A stretch of DNA of 64,000 nt from Athripsodes cinereus. Lineage: Eukaryota > Arthropoda > Insecta > Trichoptera > Leptoceridae. Shown one piece after another: positions 45,081 through 56,777 of the stretch (positions are counted from its first letter, which is position 1; each line of letters begins with the position of its first letter). The translations under genes and the position numbers were made by a program. The DNA is taken from positions 14,775,384 through 14,839,383 of the forward strand of contig OX388317.1 of assembly GCA_947579605.1 (NCBI GenBank), in the 5' to 3' direction. The notes beneath the pieces are model-generated. The model made no database searches and was not told the origin of the DNA. It worked only from the letters and a program-made list of their open reading frames with translations.

Positions 45081-46630
45081 CGAGAATCAATTTCAAACTA
45101 AGATTACTGATGTTTTATATTAATTGTGAAATTTTAACGGTATTCAATTAAATCGTCGGAATAGGTATGTTGATAAGGTACTCCAAATATCAAGATAAAT
45201 TTCACTGATTTTACAGAAAAATACTACGTACTATGTATAAACTATAGGTACGTACCTAGTAACTTAAACATTTGAACAATATAATAAAATTTTCAGAAAA
45301 ACGTAGATATAAATAAAAAGCGAAGGTATACACAACAAATTTCTTTTGGAAAAAATATAATTCATAATTCATATGTTCACATCATATAAATAATTAATAT
45401 TGGTAGTTAATCTTTTGCACAAAATATATAATCTTTTCTTATGTATCATGGTTATGATATTGTCGCAGGAAATATTTTTTGTGTCGTCTATTAGTCTTTG
45501 ACTTCAGGAAATTTGTTTTTACGATGATATTTTTCCTTGTTGAGTAAATAATATATATTTTTGTTAATGATTAGTTTTTTAGCTATTTACGAAAAATAAT
45601 AAACGCGAATATGAGTTTTTGTATTACTTAAAGGTGATTGAATTTACAACACTATAATTTCACACATGTTGACATGAACATTCAATGGTGGAGCTTCTGG
45701 CAGGCGATAATAAACCAACCTCTGATTACAAAGTCGCTCCATTATCACTGAATTGTTTGTACTGAAAAACACATACAGGGCTGAAAATTGACATGTTTTA
45801 AACTGTTAGACATTCAACATGAATCTTTTGATTTTTATGAAAATATTGAAAGCAGACGAGGCACTAAATAATACGGTTTTGTATTATTTGTATTTAAACC
45901 TAAAAAATAATAAGACTTGAAATGCTAAGAAAATCCAAGCTCGTTGCAGACCAATCCAGTCAGTATAACTTACTAAAATTAATATATAAAATATTGGTAT
46001 AAATTTAATTTTGATTCCTAAAAAGCATAGAAAGAATGTTCTCTGCGATAAAATGATATAAGAGAATGAAAGATATACCTAAGAAAATGACGATAAAACT
46101 TGCAAAGTGAGAAAATAATGATGAACACAAAAAAATACAAGATATAAGCAATGTTATTTACTCGTACATGCATGAAACATGTTGTTGAGGCTATAGTAAA
46201 TATTATAAGTTTTAATTTCGTGTTTTCAAGATAACCTGCCTAAATGTGGTTAGCAATATTGCTAAGTCTTACTGTATGGTACAGTAATCATTCGTGTTTT
46301 CGTAAATTCATACAATTTGTTGGCGGTTCTATCTTAGTTTGATTCATATTTCTGTAAATTTTCAAATGAACCACAATGTAATTAATTAATGCGAGTAGAT
46401 ATTATAATATATGTGAGATAAAATATGCGGGATGTAGGTAAGTATTTCACATGAATATTACTTTTCCATCTATACCTATACAATATGATCTTAAAATTTA
46501 TATATCAAACTAGTATTATATTATGAAATTTAAAATTAAAGAATAAATAATTTTCATGGTTGGCTCAACAGAATGTTTTCAAACTTTTTTCGAATGATAT
46601 TTTTTTCTCCTTGGGCACGAAACATTCCAG
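45081..46630. other. AT-rich DNA, nothing recognised
   Basis: No coding frame of note, no shared repeat, no long palindrome. Confidence 0.4.
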
Positions 46631-46831
46631 AGGCCTGAGTCAACAACACACTATCGCGTCACGTTCCCGCTCCGCTAGCGTTCGGGTGCAGACGATGGTG
46701 CGCCAAAGTGTTAATTTTCGTAACTATTGTGTATCTTAGCAACGAAATTGACACTTGCTTGCAACATCGTCTGCACCCGAACGCTAACGGAGCGGGAACG
46801 TGAGACAAAAGTGTGTTGTTGACTCAGGCCT
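46631..46831. mobile_element. TIR element (MITE family B), copy 2, with long GC-rich arms
   Basis: Ends 'AGGCCTGAGTCAACAACACA' (46631) and 'GTGTTGTTGACTCAGGCCT' (to 46831) pair. The arms run on for over 60 bp through 'ACGTTCCCGCTCCG' and 'CGTTCGGGTGCAGACGATG' and their complements. The ~60-bp centre 'AACTATTGTGTATCTTAGCA' recurs, inverted, at 63.25-63.31 kb. The GC-rich arms stand out from the AT-rich surroundings. Confidence 0.85.
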
Positions 46832-47034
46832 CAGTTCTGCATATCTCGTCTCACTACTTCACGCCATTTGCTCTTTGGCCTCCATTTCCGAATGATAATT
46901 TGTAGTCGTAGTTCATAATATTATATTAAAGATATTAACACTTACATACCTACATATTATTATATGAATAAAATATTCTTAGAATTCAAAGTATGAATTC
47001 TGTTACTTTTAATTTTTTTTTTTTATTGATTTCA

Positions 47035-47280
47035 AGTTTGTAAGATCTTAGGTTTTCACAGCCAGCATTATAAGTACTAACTTGTTCCGGACTATGTGGC
47101 TGTGGTCTGGTTGGCAGAAATTCTCTCGATTCTCTGCCTATAGCTGTGGTAGGCATCTTAATGGAGGGAATGTCTAGAAGGGTTGGTGTGAATGTCTAGC
47201 TGACTCATGCAGCAACTAGAAATGAAACGATGAGGCCAAGTCCGCCTCTTATTTGTATCTTAAGTAAGTTTTTATTTCCT
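47035..47280. other. Unassigned GC-richer block
   Basis: Contains 'TGTGGCTGTGGTCTGGTTGG', 'CTCTGCCTATAGCTGTGG' and 'GTCTAGCTGACTCATGCAGC' after a T-run. It may be an old LINE UTR or SINE. It does not match another block in this window. Confidence 0.3.
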
Positions 47281-48455
47281 CAGTTATTAAGAGTTTGTAA
47301 TATTGGATATCTTGTATCTACTGTGTGTTATTTAAGAAACATCGTTTTGATACATTACTGTTTATTTTAAGTAATGGCTAAAAGATCTGAGAAAGCAATA
47401 ATACAAGGCAATATGTTATATTTATTGAAAGCTGTCACAATGTGGAGTCTATTATAACATGTACTAGTATCTATGTATGTAATACACCCACATATATTCA
47501 CAATCCCATATCTTTGTTTCTTATCCACAAGCAAGATTCTCAATAGAATACCACAAGTAATACTCCCATCTAGTTTTTCTTTATCATGACAAATATAAAT
47601 GTAGGTTCATTCTGCTAGTCTTCATTTCTTCACTGCTGGTAGACTTTTTCAAAACTCTTCTAGAATTGTTGATTAACTGATTTCCTTTAACTTGCTGGAC
47701 ACTATCATCAAACACAAACTTATTAGGATTTTTAACCAGCTTTCATACATATTTTTGTTCTCTCATGGTCTTCGTTTCAAAATTATCAGCAATTGAGGAA
47801 CACGACTAAGTAGAAAACAATGATTGAGGGTTCTTGTTTTCTATCAAAGTGTTTAACGAGTATCACGAATATTTTTAAGCTGAGGAATAAAAATAAACAT
47901 ATAAAATTATCGATTTTAACTTTATGTACCTACCACATAAAATATATGTATTATGGTGAAAAAACAAATTGCATTTCAGTTCACTATTCACATATAATGT
48001 ACCTAAGTTTTTCCTAATCGAAACGTAAATAGTATAGGTACCTAGAATGGTTAGAATGAGTAAAGATTGAAAACCATAAATAATAATTATTACTTGAATC
48101 GATAGGGGAAACTTAATACTATCGTTGTTTCGATACAGATCTTGTTATTTCCAGAGGATCAATTGGGATAAAAGCTGCAAATGGATAAGTTCTATAGAGA
48201 ACAAAGCTGTTAGGTACACATATAATAGAGGATTTCTATTGATTCCGTTATCTCGAGAGTCAGACATCTGATAAACACATTATCACCCGGAACATATTAT
48301 GTATTAACATCTTGTTTATCATCTACTATTTTCATCAATTTGTTATAGGATAATGCAATGATGAAAATTATATTATCTTCATTAATTAATTCTGTTGCGC
48401 GAAATTGACCCAAACAATTTTTTCAATTATTTTCTGTTATTCAAATACTCTTAAT
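47281..48455. other. AT-rich DNA, nothing recognised
   Basis: No feature that I can support. Confidence 0.4.
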
Positions 48456-48459
48456 ACTT

Positions 48460-48730
48460 TTCTCAAAACTCTTTCTCTCCCCGATTGCGCTACATCCCAT
48501 ATCGAGCTTAAGCGTCCCGCGAAAACGCCTCCAGCCCTGTCCTCGGACATCGACTTCCAATTTCTTACCTGGAGAAGCTGCGCCGCATCCATTCTAACTT
48601 CGTCCTCCCGCCTCAGTCTGGGTCTTCAAACTTTTCTCCTACCGCCTGGGTTTCCAGTCATAATTTGTTTAGGGACGCTTATGTTCGGCATTCTCTGAAC
48701 ATGCCCAGCCCATTTCAATTTGAGGAGTCT
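48460..48730 (-). pseudogene. C-terminal fragment of a non-LTR retrotransposon ORF2
   Basis: Minus-strand translation: 'LKWAGHVQRMPNISVPKQIM', 'GNPGGRRKV', a stop, 'RPRLRREDEVRMDAAQL' and 'VRNWKSMSEDRAGG'. The series WaGHvqRM, GGRR..GRPr, NW, DR is a LINE C-terminus. The stop replaces the first base of the usual Gly/Arg before 'RP', so the copy is dead. The plus-strand frame at 48405-48698 is its shadow. Confidence 0.8.
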
Positions 48731-48819
48731 CACATGGGTTGAAACTAAGACTAATATTTCTCAAAACTACAGACGAAAAGTATTTTTTTTTGTCCATAAT
48801 GATTTTGACGGTTCTGTTT

Positions 48820-49010
48820 TAGGAATTTCGGGAGTAACATCATTCTTCTATGAGAGGGACTTTGGTGTTGTTGGACCGGTTATGTGGAATCGCCTACCGG
48901 TGCTACTGAGAGATAGCAAATTAAAAACTGAACTCTTCACTGGCGCCCTTGAGATGGTTTAGGGACTGTTAAACGGCGTCGAAAATTAAATAAAATCATC
49001 ATCATCATAC
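48820..49010 (+). pseudogene. C-terminal fragment of a Jockey/CR1-like ORF2 with (ATC)n tail
   Basis: 'ERDFGVVGPVMWNRLPVLLR' and 'SKLKTELFTGALEMV' then a stop at 48960. This is the 'f...gP.lWN.LP...R...sl..F...L' end of such proteins. The tail ends in (ATC)4 at about 48998-49010. It lies next to the preceding fragment in opposite orientation. Confidence 0.65.
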
Positions 49011-49715
49011 ATAAATAATCAAAAATATTGTCATCAAAAACTAAACAGTATTATGACTTAATTGTTTAAAATAATAATATTGTTTTTTACGATTTATTCT
49101 GTCATTAACTTAGGAATTTTCATGTTTTTTTTTTTCATATCTGGAGGAGAATAAAAATAAATAATTAGATATTCGATGACGACTTTAACAAATTGGAAAT
49201 GTTAAACCAATTAAATTTCAAGGATTTATAAGCAAACTAATCCTTTTTTTTATTATTAATTAAAAAAATAAACAACATTTACCTTCTCTAACTGTTTGCC
49301 TTTGTTTATTATGCTTTTGGAAACGTAAAGAGAATGAAGTATAAAATCTTAATTGGATTTCTTTGATATCATCTACAGAATAAAACCTAATTACTTCAAC
49401 ATATTTATCATACATTTAAAAGGTTCTTAATATTCGTTAGTTATTAAATCCTGACAAACGCTTTTGAAAACCAATTAATTTTATTAAGTTGAAATAATCA
49501 GTTTTCGTTTTAACATTTGTTTTAACTTATTTACTAGAGAGCTTTAGATTTTTTTTAAATTATGGGAATTTTTAAATGTGCGACCAAAAAACCAAATAGT
49601 CGATTGACAATGAAATGCCTCTGATACTGTTAGTGCGACTAAAAACTAAGTTAGTGATTAATATTGAGTGTCAAAAATCATAACTCATCTGCAAAAGGTG
49701 GGTGATAGTAATATT
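49011..49715. other. AT-rich DNA, with degenerate relatives of the next tandem repeat near its end
   Basis: From about 49575, 'TGTGCGACCAAAAAACC' and 'TAGTGCGACTAAAAACTAAG' resemble the 21-bp unit that follows. Confidence 0.4.
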
Positions 49716-49719
49716 GGAT

Positions 49720-49792
49720 GAGCGACTTAAAATACTAACTGAGCGACTAAAAATACTAACTGAGCGACTGAAAATATTAACTGATGGACTAC
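49720..49792. repeat. 21-bp tandem repeat, ~3.5 copies
   Basis: Units GAGCGACTTAAAATACTAAC(T), GAGCGACTAAAAATACTAAC(T) and GAGCGACTGAAAATATTAAC(T) start at 49720, 49741 and 49762, then a partial GATGGACTAC. More diverged units seem to lie upstream. Confidence 0.9.
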
Positions 49793-50039
49793 ATACCTAC
49801 ATCAAATGATTGAAAGAAATTGCCAAGAAAAATACGTAAATTCAACTAAACCCACTCTTAATTTTTCAATAATATTTTTATCTCTGTGTATCTGTAAGCT
49901 CTTTATAATCGTTTTCTTCAGATGAATTGCTTTTTTTTATAAAAGTATATAATTAAGCCCTCTCTTAATATGTTTGTATCTCGAAGGTGGAGTAAGTCTG
50001 CAGCGGGGCTTGAACCGTGATTTATATAAAATGCAGCTT

Positions 50040-50595
50040 GTTTTAAATATGTTGTCAGCCAATTTTCGATTTATTTCCTCGCCACAATGCTGTAACCTAA
50101 ACAATTATATGGTCGTACAAATTGTTTTATGTGTTCTTCTTGTCGTATCTTTCATTGCTCGCAAACAAACTTTCCAAATAAACATATTCATTTACTTGCT
50201 CCAAATATTTATTTTCAACCTTTTATTTCACACATTTTCGATCAATCTCTCTTTCCACCACCACCACTTTCGTTTTCACGACATTCATTTTCATTCCGTT
50301 CATACTACAACATCGACACAATATTTTGGAAGTCACTTCCCCTCTCAGCCATTAATACCAAATCATATGCGTACATCAACGCTTTCATCCGGTTTTCATT
50401 AAGTTCGACTCCACCATTTATTTCTATCACAGGTCGCATTCAGTAGTCGAAAAATAGGTTGAACAGCCAAGTAGACATGACACAGCCTTGCTTCACTCCT
50501 TTCATGAAGGTAAACCATTTTGAAAGGGTATTATTTACCCTCACGCAAGCAGAGCTATCCACGTAGAGTGAAGAGATTGCGTGAATCAACTGGCT
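50040..50595 (-). pseudogene. Decayed reverse transcriptase fragment of a non-LTR retrotransposon (probably family C)
   Basis: Minus-strand translation from about 50587: 'SSACVRVNNTLSKWF', 'GVKQGCVMSTWLFNLFFDY', a stop, 'MRPVIEINGGVELNENRMK', then 'LMYAYDLVLMAE' where the RT active site should read YADD (here YAYD), 'GSDFQNIV' and, after frameshifts, 'LEQVNEYVYLESLF'. Motifs 'RQGC..SPwLFN..md', 'YADDlvl.ae' and 'vneFvYLGs.f' are in the correct order for the RT region that precedes the family C C-terminus. One catalytic Asp is lost and stops interrupt the frame, so it is inactive. The plus-strand frames here are shadows. Confidence 0.8.
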
Positions 50596-50689
50596 GCTCC
50601 CTTCATACTACAACACCATAATTCACTATTTTTCCTGGTCCATATGATTAAGATCATACACTCAATGTCACCATACACAAAACTCGTTG

Positions 50690-50740
50690 GGTCTGCTGAC
50701 TGTCCCATTTGTAGGAGATGTCGTGATAGCAAAGAAATGT
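50690..50740 (+). repeat. Dispersed repeat family A, tail only
   Basis: 'GTCTGCTGACTGTCCCATTT' and 'GTAGGAGATGTCGTGATAGC' match the family end in diverged form. Confidence 0.4.
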
Positions 50741-51780
50741 ATAAAAATATTTCCAATTTTTTTTTAGTATAAGTTTTTTTGATCTCAAATATTTACCAAC
50801 AAATAAAATAATGTAAGTATTATTGCTAGCGTTCAAGATACTTACGCGATAGGATGCTTACAACAATACATTTCTTAAAAGAACGAATCGTAATTATTAG
50901 ACTGTCAGTTTTTCTTTGATAAAATAATATTATTTCCTAATGATTGGTATTAAGTTGTCTTCTTTTGGAACTTTAATAAAAATTCAGCAATATTGTTTAT
51001 TCAAGATAATAATTTATAAATAGGTACCTACCGACATAAAACTGAATAAACGACCAACAAACGAACAAAAATTCATAACAAAACCTTGTTTTTAAATGAT
51101 GTCCATTGTGTTGTAGATACACGGTGTGCTTTCATTAACAATAGGATTTAACATTCATAATACACACAGACATACATACACTCTACACTGAAAACTGAAA
51201 AGAGCTGTCAAATCCCACCACCTCCCTCTACTCTACTATTGCTACGCTACAGACTACAGGCTACGCTACTCTGCCGTGTACATAGGTACTGCTACAAAAA
51301 CCTTCACAAAGCAAAGTTCTATTGCAATAACGAGCTTTGCATATGATATTGAGATAAGTACAACTTTCATTTCATCAAGATGTATATTTAGATACATATA
51401 CTGATAATATTTATCTATGTATTACATAAAGAAGATAACTCCTTTATCTGTTTGATAAACATAATTATTATCGTCAGTCTTCAGAATAGGTAGATCAACA
51501 ATGTTATCTCTGCAAAAACAAGACGTTGGTAAGAGTGTCTTTAGTAAAAGATTATGGAGGACACCTATATACAGGTGTGGAAAAACAGTTGAAGTAGACA
51601 AGGACGCTTATTTCTTTTGTATAGATATAAATCTTTAGTAAAGCAGCTAGCGTGTAAAATTTGACTCATCATAGTTAAAAATGAAGGCTTACAAATGATA
51701 AAGTGTAATATGCACAACTAACATTAGTTTATTTTGTCCTTTTAATTCATATTTTTGACAGTAACCGTTACAGGTTTGAA
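50741..51780. other. AT-rich DNA, nothing recognised
   Basis: Contains a small tandem-like patch of 'GCTACGCTACAGACTACAGG' type near 51241. No gene. Confidence 0.35.
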
Positions 51781-51837
51781 GCATTCAAATGACCGCATTA
51801 AACGGACATAGGACAAGTGGTGAAAGCTGTGTTAGAA

Positions 51838-51885
51838 TGAAGTGATGAGTAAAAAAAAATAAACTTTCGATAGAACCCTCATCAG
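51838..51885 (-). ncRNA. Weak hammerhead-like candidate
   Basis: Minus strand: CUGAUGA, a poor stem II (GG...UC), GAAA, then AGU...ACU as a possible stem III around a T-run, then C. Stem I does not pair. It lacks the extra U that marks the other units here. Could be a decayed unit or chance. Confidence 0.25.
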
Positions 51886-52286
51886 GATATGAAACAATGA
51901 GATCAAATGATGAACTTATATAGTATAGACTGTACATATGTACCTACTGCAAATGGTTTGTTCCGCCGAGTGTTTCTGTTTTTATTAAATACAAGGGTAG
52001 TTTGTCGTTCTCATCCGGAGTTGAAAAGCTTTAGTACTTAGTACGACCTTTGATAATTTAATATTATTATGTCCATTGTAATTTTAAATACTAGGTAAGT
52101 AATGTTTTATTGTGTTCTGCAGTAAATTATGATTGGAATATTTTTTGTTCACTTATTTTGTATCCATTGTATAATTATTTTTTTTAAGAAAATAATTAAA
52201 TTTTACTATTAATTTATATTAAAAGAAACTTTGTATTTTCCACTAGAACAATTTCAATTATAGTCAAAACGTTTTATATCAAACTA

Positions 52287-52334
52287 TTTGTTCAAACTAC
52301 TTTTCGGAACTACTTGTTCCATCATCAGTAACAA
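52287..52334 (-). ncRNA. Hammerhead ribozyme motif (single unit)
   Basis: Minus strand: stem I UUGUU then A (52334-52329), core CUGAUGA (52328-52322), extra U (52321), stem II GGAAC/GUUCC with loop AAGUA (52320-52306), GAA (52305-52303), a two-pair stem III AA/UU with loop GUAG (52302-52295), U (52294), then G and AACAA (52293-52288). Predicted cleavage is 52294/52293. Invariant bases are intact. An A-G mismatch sits at the base of stem I. Unlike the others, stem III has a loop. Confidence 0.7.
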
Positions 52335-53735
52335 TACTAATTTTTACATTGTACAGCTTTGGTTAATGCTAATTTGGAAGATGCGCATAGGGATATAAAT
52401 ATAGTAGCTAAAAATTGACTATTTTTAAGAAGAATTCAAATCTGCAATGTAGTTTTTAAATCAACAAAAATCAGAAATTTGTATTTCTATTTACAAAAAG
52501 GACATATACCTAGGTATTAAAAACGATGAAATTGATTCAACCTCATGATACACGTGAACAAAATATTATAATGTAAAATTCACTGAGTTTGCTTTTATTA
52601 TTTCATTATTATCTTAAATCAAAGATGTTTAATTTCAAATTCCCGGAAAAAAAAAACAATATTGTGATATAGTTAAGTGCTCCAGACTCCAGTGTCATCG
52701 CAATTTCATTATTTCATACTGAAGATTATATTATTATTTTTCCAGTTATTTTCCCCTATCAAACGTTTACTCTCGTGTAATTTAAAGAGATTTACAAGGC
52801 GATTCACAAGAATGCTCAACTTCTATAGACTTTTCTAATGGGAGTTTTTTAAAGCCTCGTTTAAAGAAAGTATGTGAAATTGGTGTGGGGGGGGGGAATG
52901 AATTTTCTTTCAATCAATAATTATATTTTATCTTGAAAAAGTTATTTTTTGTAAGTCTCTGCGAAAGTAATTTAAAAGTAGAAAATTTAGAAGTGGATGA
53001 AAGTAGATGTAAACGAGAATTATGTATTCAACATTTTTGAAGATCTCGTGCGAAATAGTAGTCAAGTGACAGAAATCATGTTGTAATACATCATAACTTT
53101 TCGTGTATAAAATTATCAACGCTACAAATAATTTCTTGCCACGAAGTCGTTTTCTGATGTAAAATCTATTTTTATAAAGACAAATACTGTCATACAAATC
53201 AGTGAACTGGATATATAGTAAAATTATAGATACCTACATCTTTTGCTAAAGTAAGATTTAAGCTTTAGTCCTAAAACGGATATTTTGATTAAAAACTCAC
53301 AATAAAACCTGTTACAACAATTTTAAGCGTTACTTAAGAGATTGATCAGGAAAGAAAAACCATTCAAAAAACAAAATAGTAGGTGAGTAAGTAGGCACTC
53401 ATTAGTATGTTAGACTAAACCTTTACTTTATTATGGATTATTTTTGTACTTCGTAGAGTATGTTTTTATATGTATATAGAAACAAAAAGAACACTGTATA
53501 GTAGTGTATAGGGATATGTAAATATTTACAAATACTCGTAGGTAGCTAACTAATGTTATTATCGTCTATCTGTTTTACGTAAATATCGGGTATTTGTACA
53601 TACAATGTAGATACAATTCCCTTTCGACATTTTACAAATACCTAATAATACGTACCTACATATGGTGTTTGTGTGCGGCTAGGCAATTTTAATTTGTATA
53701 AAACCGTATTGTTTTTACCTACCTAACATATCCTC
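52335..53735. other. AT-rich DNA, nothing recognised
   Basis: Contains a G10-type run at 52888-52897. No gene or shared repeat that I can support. Confidence 0.35.
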
Positions 53736-53940
53736 TCGTAATATTTTATTCCCGGCAAACACATTACGCTCGGCGGGGTCTTTTGTGATAAACAAAAGAT
53801 TTTTATTTTATTTTATTTTTGTTTAAACGTGAGAAACGGACTAACTTGGTATGCGGGTCTTGCTTCTGGTAGGTTCTACACCGCTTCAGGTGTTTTTGGT
53901 CCAACAATCCCTTTCATCCGCAAACCATTCGACATGTTGT
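53736..53940. other. Unassigned GC-richer block
   Basis: 'CATTACGCTCGGCGGGGTC' and 'GGTATGCGGGTCTTGCTTC' stand out from the AT-rich flanks. The plus frame 53829-54038 begins here but has no recognisable domain. Confidence 0.3.
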
Positions 53941-56625
53941 TATATTATTTATATGAACACACATACATACACATAAAACTCGTGTACATTTTATCAAAAT
54001 CTCTTGTACATTGTGTAGGCTATAATACAAAGCAATAGAAAGTGGATTTAATGCAAAACCTAATATTTTTTTATATGTAAAAGTAGGCATAGTTACATAA
54101 CATAGAGCATTACTCAAAACTTGTAAAATACCCCTAAAGGATTTTTTTCAAAATGATACGTGTTAATCAAGTGAGTTTTATGTTTTTTTATTTATTTAGC
54201 AAGAATGTCTTTTTTGTAGTTATTCTGTTCTGTACCTATTCTGTTCTTTACTATCTGCTCCAATCAAAAAATATATTGAAAATACAGAGAGTGATAAAAC
54301 TTTTAATTTGACAAAAATGTCAAAAGACAAAAACTTTACGAAGAACATGTCTTTTTTTATTAAGTAAGCACGTCGCATTCCTGATTTAGGTTTTTAAGCC
54401 TGTGTTGTTGTGTATATGTATATTGCTTATATATAATAAAGTGTTAATATAACTGTCACATTAACAAAATACCTATATCTGTTTTAACATTCACTTAAGT
54501 TAAACAGACTCAAAATTTTAGTTGTTCATTGAGAATCATTGTAATCTATTTTCGGAATGTAATGTAGATCCAAATTTCCTCGTTTGATGTAATTTATTTA
54601 AGAAACCCAACATCATCATTTTGTGTTTATAAAGGTTATTTTATTGAATTCTTAAAATAAATTACGTATTTGCATTGTGTTAATTGAAATTAATAAATGA
54701 ATAAAGCGGTTATTAACTTTTTTATTCTCATTCACGTTCAGCTAAAATAAATTTATAAAACATATGACGTCAATAACAAAAAAAAAAATGAATCCGACAA
54801 TATTTGGGTATCGTAAAAAATATGTCCCTACTTTCATCGATTCGCGTACACACATAGAATTTTTTTAAATTCCGCTCCAAACGAGTACTAGTGTACAGTG
54901 TTGGTTTTACAGAATCTATCGGATTAAGGATGAAATAATTCAAATCTTTTGAAATCTATCCTGTAAATAAAAAAGTTACCGCAGTACTTCACTCACTTCC
55001 TAGTTTACTACGCCCAGTTTCATTAAAAAAATCTAGGTTTGATAAATAAACTATAGTTTTACAGTCATCGTGGTTTACTGGTTGAAAATACAACTATTGG
55101 TCACATTCAGTTACTGGTTTGATGATGAAGATTCTGGATGATTTTGTTTTGACGCCGATAGGGTTGTTTAAGAACTTCATAGCTGTTAAATAACTTTGTT
55201 CGTGAAGAACTTCATGGTCGACTTTATATGGATTTGGTAAATAATCTTGATAGAATTGGCTACCATTGGAATTTTGGTATGTACAAAATATGCTTGTTTA
55301 TGCTTTGTCTATTAAGAAGAATCTTTAACGATATAAATAGCATAATACAATTTTTGTGTATGACATAATATATCCAAATTTTATCACAAAAGATATATCA
55401 ATTTGTTTTATGTATTTGTATATTACTCCTATAAAATGAAATATAGAAAGCATAACAAATTCGCCAGTCATATTATTTTGTACCGTGAGTACAATACCCT
55501 ACCAATTACGATCACGCTAACCCTTCCATTTATCAAATAACATCATATTAATCAAACTATTAGTTAGGAATTTAGGTCGGGAATATTTCGTCTTTCCATT
55601 GATTATAGCATAACTTCATGTTTGTTATTATTTAGTACACAATTGTTTTATCTGAAGGAGACATGAAATTGAGCGGAAAATTAACAAATATTTTAAAACA
55701 GCTTAGGAACATAACATAAAACTTATACCAGAAGTAGCAAAATTAAAAAAAAATATAATATTTAAATGTCGATGGTACATAGGTTTCAAACATCAGATTT
55801 ACTATTTTTTAATCAACTATCTAATTATGTTAAGTTTATTTTATACCATAATACAATTATTCTATTTATTGACTAGAAAATATAACAAGCAACTGCGTTC
55901 ATAGAACAAATTATTTGAATAGAATGTATAGCAGTATTCAATCACTAAATTTATTTGTGTATTTTGGTTGTTTTAACACTGTACTTGCTCTCAACCCTAT
56001 CAGAGATATGTGCTTAAAAGATAGAGAAAGTTGGTGGAGAACTTCATGGTCGACTTTATAAGATTTGGAAAATAATTGTAATGAAATTGGCTGCAATTGG
56101 GATTGACTAATTGACCGATGAGTCGCATCATTATAAAACATCGTGATGGTGTTCGCTCGGAAATAACAACTAAAATATAAAAATATTTTATTGTTATAAC
56201 AGGAGTTCTCGTTAACAAATTATTATAGTGGTTTACGTTATATTACCTTAAAGCTCACATGTAAATGAGATAAAGTGACATGCTTTATTTCCGTAATTAA
56301 ACATGGACTAACTGGATGTCAGAAAATACATAACGTGAAACTAGTTTTGTCTTCTCTGTATTATTACCAAACACTTTATCTTATATTCAACCACGATAAA
56401 ATAAGTAAATGCATATTGTAACTCTGTATAGTAATACAGGTATTAAATTTGCATTACTTTTATCACTGTATTCTAAATTTACGTGCACGAATTGTGTTTT
56501 GTAATTTGAAACAAACTTAATTTTAGGATTGCTATTAAATGAGAATATCATAATGGAACGGAAAGAATGCCAAATATGAACTTACAATAATTTAGGAAAA
56601 TTGTGGGTTTTGCCGAGAAATATTT
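53941..56625. other. AT-rich DNA, with one short internal duplication
   Basis: 'GAACTTCATGGTCGACTTTATA' type sequence occurs at about 55206 and again at 56039, followed in both by a related 'GATTTGG.AAATAAT' stretch. This suggests a diverged repeat of ~80 bp. No gene. Confidence 0.5.
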
Positions 56626-56629
56626 ATTA

Positions 56630-56777
56630 TATTTGGAGGTGGTCGGTAGCCTAATAGTAGAGTTTTGGATTTTCAATCGAGAGATCCCGCGTCGAAATCC
56701 ACTAGCTGCAGTAAAATTCCACCTTTACAACAGAAGCGTTATGCTTAATAAAGGGGTGTCTGGGGTGTATTTGGGAT
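56630..56777 (+). mobile_element. tRNA-derived SINE
   Basis: The head 'GTGGTCGGTAGCCTAATAGT', 'AGAGTTTTGGATTTTCAATC' and 'GAGATCCCGCGTCGAAATCC' has the A-box, anticodon-arm and B-box order of a tRNA. Both boxes deviate from consensus, so it is probably silent. It runs into the (ATC)n stretch at 56778 shared with the LINE fragment on the other strand. Confidence 0.65.

Noticed and set aside
48405..48698. 97-codon plus-strand frame
   Set aside because: Shadow of the minus-strand LINE C-terminus with WAGHVQRM.
49974..50446. Two plus-strand frames of 105-142 codons
   Set aside because: Shadows of the minus-strand RT pseudogene.
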